DNA of 5,122 nt from Firmicutes bacterium UBA4881 (GCA_002399235.1 DHDH01000039.1:104820-109941), one strand, 5' to 3'; positions 1-5,051 are shown, numbered from the stretch's first letter. Program-made: numbers and translations. Notes: generated by a model from the letters alone, not told the origin.

Positions 1-1
1 A

Positions 2-367
2 AGACAAAATAAAATAAAACCACTTGCCAAAAAACCTAAGGTTTTTGTGGAGATTTGGCATGAACCATTGATGACTGCAGGTAAAGGTTCCTTATGGGAT
101 AGCTTAATTAGCACTGCAGGCGGGGAAAATATTGGCTCTTTAGGGACAGGTGCCTATCCAGTTTTTAGTATAGAAGAGTTGCTTAAACAGAACCCTGATC
201 TAGTTATCCTGACTAATTATAATTTAGCTGAAGCCAAAACCAGGACAGGATATGAAACTATAAAAGAGCGATTAATTGAAGTTGATCCTGGCTTGTTTAC
301 CTTCCCCACAAAACGGCTTTGGGATGGGTTGGAGGTACTTTATGGTTTATTCGAAGCAAAACAGTAG
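2..367 (+). CDS. ABC importer substrate-binding protein, BtuF/FepB class (5'-truncated)
   Basis: This is the C-terminal part of a substrate-binding lipoprotein of the TroA/BtuF fold, which captures an iron-siderophore, haem or cobalamin outside the membrane and delivers it to a FecCD-type permease. The reading frame is open from base 2, so the GTG at 47 is an internal valine codon, not a start. About 121 codons remain. The segment around bases 41-75 reads VFVEIWHEPLMTAGKGS, a typical conserved stretch of this family, followed by an AGGEN motif, a PxFSxEELLKxNPDLVIL segment, and a C-terminal LWDGLEVLYGLFE helix that resembles the usual RLVDGLE ending. The signal peptide and lipobox lie upstream of the window. 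The gene overlaps the permease start by 26 bases, indicating one operon with translational coupling. The family assignment is firm; the transported substrate cannot be told from this fragment. Confidence 0.9.
   Translation, partial: RQNKIKPLAKKPKVFVEIWHEPLMTAGKGSLWDSLISTAGGENIGSLGTGAYPVFSIEELLKQNPDLVILTNYNLAEAKTRTGYETIKERLIEVDPGLFTFPTKRLWDGLEVLYGLFEAKQ
331..341 (+). promoter_or_regulatory. Ribosome binding site deciding the permease start
   Basis: GGAGG at 331-335 lies 6 bases before the ATG at 342. The frame is also open from an earlier ATG at 276, but that one has no comparable ribosome binding site and would add 22 residues that do not look like the N-terminus of a FecCD permease. The ATG at 342 is therefore preferred. 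Confidence 0.8.
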
Positions 368-1346
368 GGTATTTGTAATTCTTATAATTTTGTTATTGGG
401 AGCGTTAATACTTTCTGCAAGTTTGGGTGCAGTAAGATTACCTGGCTTATGGATTATTAAGACCCTTCTTAGACTACCAGCAGAAGGGCCAGAATATTGG
501 TCACTTATATTTTGGCAGGTTAGATTTCCACGTGTTCTAGGAGCCTTTTTAGTTGGAGCAGCTTTAGCATTATCAGGGACAGCTTTTCAAGGGGTTTTAA
601 GAAACCCCTTAGCTGATCCATACATTCTAGGTGTTTCAGCTGGTGCTAGTTTGGGAGCGACTATAATGTCTTTATTCCCCTGGGGTAATACTGTAATAGC
701 CTGGTCGTTAGCTGCATTTTGTGGAGCATTAGCTGTGACTTTTACAGTTTACTCTCTGGCCTCTAATGGTATCTTGCATAGAATGCAGGATCTACTTTTG
801 GCTGGTGTTGCTATGGGATCGCTCGCATCCTCTTTTGTTTCTCTAATTTTGGTGTTAAATCGTTCGTCAATGGACAAGGTTATTATGTGGATGATGGGAA
901 GCTTATCGGGAATCTCTTGGAGGGGCGTAAGCTTACTTTTTATCTACTTAATACCAGGGTTTTTATTATTAATAATACGAGCGAGAGAACTAAATGCCTT
1001 ACTTTTAGGCGAAGAGGTTGCCTGGAATCTAGGTGTCAATGTCTATAAAGAGACTCGTTTTATCCTTACAGTAGCTTCGCTTTTAGCAGCAGTTGCTGTA
1101 TCTTTAAGCGGTGTGATAGGTTTTGTAGGACTGATGGTTCCTCATATCTTGCGACTAATGATGGGATCTGATCATCGAGTTTTGTTACCTGCAAGTCTTT
1201 TAGGTGGAGGGTTGCTCTTAGTTGTAACAGATTGTATTGCTAGAACTGTTCTAGCTCCTACTGAATTACCAGTAGGAGTAATTACTTCACTGTTAGGAGC
1301 ACCCTTTTTCTTGTATCTTTTACGAAGTAGTAAAAAAACTTTGTGA
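342..1346 (+). CDS. FecCD/BtuC-family ABC transporter permease
   Basis: This is the membrane permease of an ABC importer for iron chelates, haem or vitamin B12; two copies normally form the channel on top of two ATPases. The chosen start gives 334 residues, the usual family length. The first hydrophobic helix spans about residues 9-29. Family hallmarks follow in order: RFPR at 61-64 and FQGVLRNPLADPYILGVSAG from about residue 82, LGVN at 230-233 in the region that contacts the ATPase, GFVGLMVPH at 260-268, and LPVGVITSLLGAPFF at 309-323. The protein is almost entirely hydrophobic, with roughly ten membrane spans expected for the family. It overlaps the binding-protein gene by 26 bases. The ATPase gene that commonly follows is absent, so the ATPase may lie upstream of the window or elsewhere. 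The substrate is not determinable from this sequence. Confidence 0.95.
   Translation: MVYSKQNSRVFVILIILLLGALILSASLGAVRLPGLWIIKTLLRLPAEGPEYWSLIFWQVRFPRVLGAFLVGAALALSGTAFQGVLRNPLADPYILGVSAGASLGATIMSLFPWGNTVIAWSLAAFCGALAVTFTVYSLASNGILHRMQDLLLAGVAMGSLASSFVSLILVLNRSSMDKVIMWMMGSLSGISWRGVSLLFIYLIPGFLLLIIRARELNALLLGEEVAWNLGVNVYKETRFILTVASLLAAVAVSLSGVIGFVGLMVPHILRLMMGSDHRVLLPASLLGGGLLLVVTDCIARTVLAPTELPVGVITSLLGAPFFLYLLRSSKKTL
589..610 (+). repeat. Perfect 9-bp inverted repeat inside the permease gene
   Basis: AAGGGGTTT (589-597) and AAACCCCTT (602-610) are perfect reverse complements separated by a 4-base loop TAAG. It falls on codons for the strongly conserved GVLRNPL motif, so protein constraint may largely explain it. 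There is no T-tract after the stem, so it is not a terminator. Confidence 0.5.
1255..1278 (+). repeat. Perfect 9-bp inverted repeat near the 3' end of the permease gene
   Basis: CTCCTACTG (1255-1263) and CAGTAGGAG (1270-1278) are perfect reverse complements with a 6-base loop. The stem ends 65 bases before the last codon of the permease gene's stop. No T-run follows, so it lacks the form of an intrinsic terminator. It might stabilise the 3' end of the transporter mRNA, but chance is not excluded. Confidence 0.4.
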
Positions 1347-1372
1347 CACAACATACCCTATAGGGGTATAAT
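1343..1372 (+). promoter_or_regulatory. Sigma-A-type promoter for trxB-lgt-PK-like-mutM
   Basis: A -35 element GTGACA (1343-1348, five of six matches to TTGACA) and a perfect -10 TATAAT (1367-1372) are spaced by 18 bases. The -35 overlaps the stop codon of the permease gene. Transcription would start near 1379 and leave a leader of about 25 bases with the ribosome binding site GGGAGG at 1390-1395. No terminator separates it from the transporter genes, so read-through from upstream is also possible. Confidence 0.75.
1353..1369. promoter_or_regulatory. Candidate CsoR/CstR-family operator
   Basis: ATACCCTATAGGGGTAT has arms ATACCC and GGGTAT around the centre TATAG; it is one C short of an 18-base perfect palindrome. 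It fills the spacer between -35 and -10 and overlaps the -10, an ideal place for a repressor. From memory it closely resembles the Bacillus subtilis CsoR operator core TACCCTACGGGGGTA, and related G-tract palindromes bound by CstR-type persulfide sensors. Binding by such a repressor is inference; no csoR-like gene is in the window. Confidence 0.55.
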
Positions 1373-1403
1373 AGAGTTAGGAAGATACAGGGAGGTATTT
1401 AGA

Positions 1404-2324
1404 GTGAAAGAATACGATCTAATAATTATTGGTGGCGGCCCAGCAGGTATGACAGCAGGTCTATATGGAGCTAGAGCATCGTTAAAGACACTAATTATCG
1501 AAAGAGGTATGCCTGGAGGGCAAGCTGCAACCACGTTTGATATTGCTAATTACCCGGGGTTTCCTGGTGGCATTTCAGGTCCAGATTTAGCAATGAAGAT
1601 GTATGAGCAGACAATGGAACATGGAGCTGAATATGTATTTGGTGAGATTACGAGTATGGAACTAGAAGGGCAAGTAAAAAAAATTGTAGTTAACGACGAA
1701 GTATTGGCTAGTAAAACAGTTATTTTAGCCACAGGAGCCGAACCACGTAAGCTTGGCGCCCCTGGAGAGGAGAGGTTAAGAGGCCGGGGAGTAAGTTATT
1801 GCGCTACTTGCGATGGAGCTTTTTATAGAGATAAAAAAGTAGTTGTAGTGGGTGGCGGAGACGCGGCAGTTGAAGAAGGCCTTTATCTAACCCGTTTTGC
1901 TTCTTCTGTGACAATAGTTCATCGTCGTGGCGAACTCAGAGCTCATGCTGCTGCTCAACAGAAAGCTTTTGCTAACCCTAAAATTAACTTTATTTGGTAT
2001 AGCGAAGTTATTGAAATAATTGGTGATGAGGTAGTTGAAGGAGTAAAGCTTAAGAATAGAGAAACTGGAACAGAGAGTACTTTACCCTGCGATGGCGTTT
2101 TTATCTATGTAGGGCAAAATCCCATGACAGAACTTTTTCCAGCTAAACTAAACCTTTCACCAGAAGGTTATCTAATAACTGATGAATATCTAAGAACAAA
2201 TATTCCCGGAGTCTACGGTGCTGGTGATGTTCGTAAAACTGTTCTTAGGCAACTAGTTACAGCGGTAGCTGATGGAGCAGTAGCAGCTGTTTCTGCTCTG
2301 AAATATATAGAAGAACAGGATTAA
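1404..2324 (+). CDS. trxB: Thioredoxin reductase (NADPH, FAD flavoprotein)
   Basis: This cytoplasmic enzyme passes electrons from NADPH through FAD and a redox-active disulfide to thioredoxin. The 306-residue length is typical of the low-molecular-weight bacterial type. The first FAD-binding glycine motif is GGGPAG at residues 10-15. The redox-active CATC (Cys133, Cys136) is followed by DGAFYRDK. The nucleotide-binding motif GGGDAA is at 150-155, and HRRGELRA at 173-180 is the basic signature that favours NADPH. GVFIYVGQNP starts at 231, and the second FAD motif YGAGDVR is at 271-277. Translation starts at GTG, with GGGAGG 8 bases upstream; no ATG alternative fits the N-terminus, which begins 9 residues before the glycine motif as expected. 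It is first in a probable operon with lgt, which follows after 17 bases. No thioredoxin gene is present here. Related ferredoxin-linked reductases share the fold, but the HRRxxxR motif favours NADPH. Confidence 0.96.
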   Translation: MKEYDLIIIGGGPAGMTAGLYGARASLKTLIIERGMPGGQAATTFDIANYPGFPGGISGPDLAMKMYEQTMEHGAEYVFGEITSMELEGQVKKIVVNDEVLASKTVILATGAEPRKLGAPGEERLRGRGVSYCATCDGAFYRDKKVVVVGGGDAAVEEGLYLTRFASSVTIVHRRGELRAHAAAQQKAFANPKINFIWYSEVIEIIGDEVVEGVKLKNRETGTESTLPCDGVFIYVGQNPMTELFPAKLNLSPEGYLITDEYLRTNIPGVYGAGDVRKTVLRQLVTAVADGAVAAVSALKYIEEQD

Positions 2325-2341
2325 GCTAGGAGGAAAACAAT

Positions 2342-3118
2342 ATGTATCCAATACTTTTCTCCATTGGCAATGTACCTATATATACTTATGGTTTAATGGT
2401 AGCATTAGGGATTTTTACAGGTCTTTTGTTGTTTGAAAAACAAGCAGAAAAAAGAGGTATTAATCCTGATGTTGCGAGTAGTTTTGCTTTCTGGGCTATT
2501 GTAATGGCAATTGTAGGAGCTAGAATAGCTTGGGTTATACAATACTGGTCAATGTATAAAGGAAATTGGCTGGCTATTATCAACGTTAGAGAAGGCGGCT
2601 TAGCTTTTCACGGAGGTTTAATAGCTGCCATTGCTGTTGGCTTTTATTATGTTATACGCTATAAGTTGTCCCTACCTAAACTAGCCGATTCAGCAGCAAT
2701 GCCACTTAGTATTGGATATGCAATTGGTCGTTTAGGTTGCTTCTTTAATGGTTGCTGCTGGGGTAGGGAGGCTGATGTAGTCTGGGCTGTCAGAACAAGG
2801 TTTGCCGATGGACTTAGGCATCCAGTGCAGATTTACGATTCTTTACTGACACTAGGCTTATTTGGCTTTATCTACTGGAGAGGCAAATCAACAAAGTTTG
2901 GCGGACAATTATTTTTAGAAACATTAATGGGCTTTGCTGTGGTCCGCTTTATTGTAGAGTTTTTCCGAGATACACCAATGGCTACAGAAGTGTTATCTCT
3001 TACCCAAACCTATATGTTCATACTTTTTGCCATACCACTTATTATTGAAATCTATAACTTGAGGAAGGGAAAGAAGTTAGAACAAAATGATCTTCGAAAA
3101 AGTAGCCAAAAGAGCTGA
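2342..3118 (+). CDS. lgt: Prolipoprotein diacylglyceryl transferase
   Basis: Lgt is an integral membrane enzyme that moves a diacylglyceryl group from phosphatidylglycerol to the lipobox cysteine of prelipoproteins, the first step of lipoprotein maturation. The 258 residues include about seven hydrophobic segments. Recognisable motifs are IYTYGLM at 13-19, GGLAFHGGLIAA around His90, the signature loop GRLGCFFNGCCWG at 129-141 with Arg130, Asn136 and Gly141, HPVQIYD at 160-166, and RFIVEFFRD at 202-210. In the signature loop, positions that are Asn and Glu in Escherichia coli Lgt are Cys133 and Cys138, a variant I recall from other anaerobes. AGGAGG at 2328-2333 lies 8 bases before the ATG. 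The C-terminal tail after about residue 240 is polar and lysine-rich, and its last 32 bases overlap the next gene. It could process the binding lipoprotein encoded upstream, though its role is general. Confidence 0.95.
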   Translation: MYPILFSIGNVPIYTYGLMVALGIFTGLLLFEKQAEKRGINPDVASSFAFWAIVMAIVGARIAWVIQYWSMYKGNWLAIINVREGGLAFHGGLIAAIAVGFYYVIRYKLSLPKLADSAAMPLSIGYAIGRLGCFFNGCCWGREADVVWAVRTRFADGLRHPVQIYDSLLTLGLFGFIYWRGKSTKFGGQLFLETLMGFAVVRFIVEFFRDTPMATEVLSLTQTYMFILFAIPLIIEIYNLRKGKKLEQNDLRKSSQKS

Positions 3119-3605
3119 GGAGTTAGGTATAAATTACTTGGTAGTAGCTTCGAATACAGGAAAAACAGCTTTAGAATTATACAAAGAAGCCTCCAATAAA
3201 AAGATTATCTGTGTTACACACCATGTAGGGTTTACCGGCCCAGGTATCGATGAAATGGGTAAACCGATGAGAGAAAAACTACAGCAATTAGGTATCGAAG
3301 TATATACCGCTACCCATTTAATGGCAGGTATTGATCGATCTGTTCGGAAACAGTTTGGTGGTTTATATCCAGGTGAAATAGTAGCTAATACTTTACGTCT
3401 TTTTGGACAAGGTGTGAAAGTAGGCGTGGAAATAGCTGTAATGGCTTTAGACGCTGGTTTAATACCATACGGAGAAGATGTTATAGCTATTGGAGGCAGA
3501 AGTAATGGAGCTGATAGTGCTATTGTAGTACGACCTGCGCACTCTAATGAATTTTTTGCGACTCGGATCGAGGAAATAATTGCGAAAAGCCCACGGGAGA
3601 GATAA
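3087..3605 (+). CDS. Pyruvate kinase C-terminal (alpha/beta) domain-like protein
   Basis: This belongs to the stand-alone family that resembles the C-terminal domain of pyruvate kinase (COG1751 type), known from archaea and anaerobic bacteria; its biochemical role is not established to my knowledge. The 172 residues include LVVASNTGKTA at 18-28, a dihistidine loop VTHHVGFTGPG at 43-53, THLMAGIDRS at 76-85, FGGLYPGEIVANTLRLFGQG at 90-109, VEIAVMALDAGLIP at 114-127, IAIGGRSNGADSAIVVRPAH at 133-152, and a C-terminal IEEIIAK. It lacks the catalytic barrel of pyruvate kinase. The N-terminus reads MIFEKVAKRAEELGI, where relatives usually have an extra stretch of about a dozen residues after FEK; an in-frame stop at 3078 prevents a longer start. 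The ATG lies inside the end of lgt with only a weak, distant purine-rich stretch upstream, so coupling to lgt translation is likely. mutM follows after 2 bases. Confidence 0.85.
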   Translation: MIFEKVAKRAEELGINYLVVASNTGKTALELYKEASNKKIICVTHHVGFTGPGIDEMGKPMREKLQQLGIEVYTATHLMAGIDRSVRKQFGGLYPGEIVANTLRLFGQGVKVGVEIAVMALDAGLIPYGEDVIAIGGRSNGADSAIVVRPAHSNEFFATRIEEIIAKSPRER

Positions 3606-3607
3606 TT

Positions 3608-4417
3608 ATGCCAGAGCTTCCTGAAGTTGAAACAATTCAAAGATATCTTAGCCTTCATCTAGTAAAAGAGAAGATAGATACCTTAAAAATAAATTGGGCA
3701 GGTTCAGTTATTGTGACTGAGCCTGCTAATATTTCGCTTTTACATAACCAACGTGTACAGGCCATTTGTCGTCGAGGCAAATATCTTCTTTGTGAATTAG
3801 ACGATTTCGATCTAGTTATTCATTTAAGAATGACTGGACAAATTCATTTTAATCCAGCTAAACCACCTAAAGATCATGTACACTGGGTATTAAAACTAAG
3901 TGATGATAAATATGTTTATTACCGAGATGTAAGAAAGTTTGGCCGCTTATATCTAACTCTAAAGGGCCAAGGTTTAGCAATTTCTGGAGCAAAGAAAATT
4001 GGCCCTGAGCCTTGGGAAATAGATCTTAAGTACTGGCAGGACAAGTTAAAAAGCAAGAGAAGCATTAAGGGGTTAATTTTAGACCAACAAGTTATAGCTG
4101 GTATTGGTAATATCTATGCCGATGAGGCTTTGTATTTAGCTAAGATTCACCCGGAAACACAGAGTAATAATATATCGGAAGAAAAAGCAACTGAGCTATT
4201 AAAAGCTATACGAACAGTGTTAGATAATGGAATCCGTTATGGTGGGACAAGTTTTAGAGATTATATTGGTGGTGATGGGAAAAAAGGAGACATGCAAGCT
4301 CATTTGCAAGTCTATCAAAAAGCAGGGCAATCTTGCCCCAATTGTGGCGAAGTTATTACGAGAATTAAAGTAGGGGGACGTTCTAGTCACTTTTGTCCTT
4401 CTTGCCAACACATCTAG
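3608..4417 (+). CDS. mutM: Formamidopyrimidine-DNA glycosylase / AP lyase (8-oxoguanine repair)
   Basis: MutM (Fpg) removes 8-oxoguanine and ring-opened purines from DNA and cleaves the abasic site. The 269-residue length is typical. The N-terminus MPELPEVET gives the catalytic Pro2 and Glu3; Lys58 in RRGKYLL is the conserved lysine. Met75 (HLRMTGQ) with Arg109 and Phe111 (DVRKFGR) match the Met-Arg-Phe set that fills the DNA gap in MutM, which separates it from Nei. The helix-two-turn-helix carries GIGNIYADEAL around 165-175. The C-terminal zinc finger has Cys243, Cys246, Cys263 and Cys266, with Arg258 in VGGRSSHF. GGGAGAG at 3595-3601 lies 6 bases before the ATG. It is the last gene of the trxB-led operon. 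In many Firmicutes mutM sits between polA and coaE; here the upstream neighbour differs and no intact coaE follows. Confidence 0.97.
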   Translation: MPELPEVETIQRYLSLHLVKEKIDTLKINWAGSVIVTEPANISLLHNQRVQAICRRGKYLLCELDDFDLVIHLRMTGQIHFNPAKPPKDHVHWVLKLSDDKYVYYRDVRKFGRLYLTLKGQGLAISGAKKIGPEPWEIDLKYWQDKLKSKRSIKGLILDQQVIAGIGNIYADEALYLAKIHPETQSNNISEEKATELLKAIRTVLDNGIRYGGTSFRDYIGGDGKKGDMQAHLQVYQKAGQSCPNCGEVITRIKVGGRSSHFCPSCQHI

Positions 4418-4421
4418 TTTT

Positions 4422-4431
4422 AGGAGGTGAT
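4422..4431 (+). promoter_or_regulatory. Orphan Shine-Dalgarno sequence after mutM
   Basis: AGGAGGTGAT, an excellent complement to the 3' end of 16S rRNA, begins 5 bases after the mutM stop. No ATG, GTG or TTG lies at a usable distance with an open frame behind it. The frame beginning at the GTG within it reads VIIKISQL and stops at 4451. It may be the relic of a lost downstream gene or, less likely, initiate at a non-standard codon. Confidence 0.5.
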
Positions 4432-4436
4432 AATTA

Positions 4437-4460
4437 AAATAAGCCAGTTGTAGCTTATTT
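4437..4460 (+). terminator. AT-rich inverted repeat, possible weak terminator of the mutM operon
   Basis: AAATAAGC (4437-4444) and GCTTATTT (4453-4460) are perfect reverse complements with an 8-base loop. The downstream arm is T-rich, but no true T-run follows and the stem is mostly A-T pairs, so termination would be weak. It is the only stem-loop between mutM and the next promoter. Confidence 0.35.
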
Positions 4461-4492
4461 ATGGAAATTATTATAGCGGTTGGTCCTTTAGC

Positions 4493-4522
4493 TTTACAAT
4501 AACTTAATCCCAATGGTATTAT
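4493..4522 (+). promoter_or_regulatory. Candidate promoter of the PerR-like gene
   Basis: TTTACA (4493-4498, five of six to consensus) and TATTAT (4517-4522, five of six) are 18 bases apart. Start of transcription would be near 4529, giving a leader of about 38 bases before the TTG start at 4567. The region is AT-rich, so a chance match is possible. Confidence 0.5.
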
Positions 4523-4534
4523 TAGATTGGGTGG

Positions 4535-4549
4535 GAATAATAGTTATTA
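4535..4549. promoter_or_regulatory. Candidate PerR/Fur-type box (autoregulation)
   Basis: GAATAATAGTTATTA fits the 7-1-7 PerR consensus (TTATAATnATTATAA) at 10 of 14 defined positions, and contains AATAA/TTATT arms in perfect symmetry. It lies just after the predicted transcription start of the PerR-like gene, a plausible place for self-repression. A second weaker match, also 10 of 14, covers 4462-4476. The AT-rich background makes both tentative. Confidence 0.35.
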
Positions 4550-4552
4550 CTA

Positions 4553-4559
4553 AGAGGTG
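4553..4559 (+). promoter_or_regulatory. Ribosome binding site deciding the TTG start
   Basis: AGAGGTG lies 7 bases before TTG at 4567. The frame is open from an ATG at 4513, but that has no ribosome binding site, lies inside the predicted -10 region, and would add 18 residues unlike any Fur-family N-terminus. Confidence 0.7.
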
Positions 4560-4566
4560 TATCTAT

Positions 4567-4965
4567 TTGAATAATAGCATGATGCGAATGACAGAACAGC
4601 GTGCCTTGATTCTACGGATCCTCCGTAGCACTAAATCCCATCCCACAGCTGACTGGATCTATCAAGAAGCACGCAAGACAATGCCCAATATTAGCCTTGG
4701 CACAGTTTATCGCAATTTAAGGGTTCTTAGCGAAGCTGGAGAAATAATGGAACTAGATTTCGGTAGTGGCTATAGTCGCTACGATGGTAACCCAGATAAC
4801 CATTATCATTTTGAATGCCGCAAGTGTGGGAAAATGTATGATGTTGATCTAGATTTAGTAAATCATTTGGATAAATTAGTAGCAGAATCATTAGGAGCTA
4901 TTATCGAAGAGCATCGTTTAGAGTTTTATGGTATTTGCCGCGAATGTAGAAATGTAAAAAATTAA
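4567..4965 (+). CDS. perR: PerR-like peroxide-sensing Fur-family transcriptional repressor
   Basis: Fur-family regulators bind DNA as metal-loaded dimers; PerR members use Fe(II) or Mn(II) and lose DNA binding when peroxide oxidises ligand histidines. With the TTG start the protein has 132 residues. The winged helix includes MTEQRALILRIL at 8-19 and the recognition helix in NISLGTVYRNLRVL at 41-54. Every ligand of Bacillus subtilis PerR has a counterpart at a constant offset of 12: His25 (37), Asp73 (85), His79 (91), His81 (93) and Asp92 (104) for the regulatory metal, and Cys84, Cys87, Cys124 and Cys127 (96, 99, 136, 139) for structural zinc. Asp rather than Glu at the position of Asp85 favours PerR over Fur. 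The N-terminal helix of longer PerR proteins is absent, as I recall is usual in a clostridial subgroup. It appears to be a single-gene transcript ending at the hairpin at 4971. Peroxide sensing is inferred, not shown. Confidence 0.85.
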   Translation: MNNSMMRMTEQRALILRILRSTKSHPTADWIYQEARKTMPNISLGTVYRNLRVLSEAGEIMELDFGSGYSRYDGNPDNHYHFECRKCGKMYDVDLDLVNHLDKLVAESLGAIIEEHRLEFYGICRECRNVKN

Positions 4966-4970
4966 TTACA

Positions 4971-5001
4971 GAGGGATCCTAAGAGGGTCTCTCCTTTTAT
5001 T
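4971..5001 (+). terminator. Rho-independent terminator after perR
   Basis: GAGGGATCC (4971-4979) pairs with GGGTCTCTC (4985-4993) as a 9-bp stem including two G-U pairs, around a 5-base loop TAAGA, followed by CTTTTATT. It begins 5 bases after the perR stop codon. Confidence 0.8.
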
Positions 5002-5019
5002 AAGTTATAAAATGTCAGC

Positions 5020-5025
5020 TATAAT
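5020..5025 (+). promoter_or_regulatory. Candidate -10 element for the right-end gene
   Basis: A perfect TATAAT lies 26 bases before the GTG at 5052. At 17 bases upstream only a poor -35 (TTATTA at 4997-5002) is seen, overlapping the tail of the terminator, and there is no TG extension. Since a terminator precedes the next gene, some promoter is needed here and this is the best candidate. Confidence 0.4.
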
Positions 5026-5051
5026 CTTACTAGGTTTAGGGATGTGACTTT

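Noticed and set aside
276..341. Upstream ATG extension of the permease by 22 residues
   Set aside because: No ribosome binding site, non-family N-terminal sequence, and it would lie deep inside the binding-protein gene; ATG at 342 has GGAGG at the right distance.
927..936. 10-base palindrome GTAAGCTTAC inside the permease gene
   Set aside because: Short perfect palindromes of this size are likely by chance in 5 kb, and its position within coding sequence suggests no regulatory role.
1347..1403. Possible riboswitch or leader structure before trxB
   Set aside because: The predicted leader is only about 25 bases, too short for a riboswitch; the only structured element is the DNA palindrome upstream of the transcription start.
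3134..3658. Long minus-strand open frame of 174 codons
   Set aside because: It lies wholly opposite the PK-like gene and the mutM start, which are well supported by family motifs; its translation shows no recognisable domain and its length is explained by antisense codon structure.
4461..4502. Short open frame ATG to TAA, 13 codons (MEIIIAVGPLALQ)
   Set aside because: No ribosome binding site just upstream, it follows the inverted repeat, overlaps the predicted perR -35, and I recognise no family in it; it is not supportable as a gene.
4220..4513. Minus-strand open frame across the end of mutM and the intergenic region
   Set aside because: It is mostly opposite the MutM zinc-finger codons, shows no family features and has no convincing ribosome binding site that I can identify.
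4612..4628. CTACGGA/TCCGTAG hairpin early in perR
   Set aside because: A 7-bp stem with a 3-base loop is expected by chance in a few kilobases and lies on ordinary winged-helix codons.
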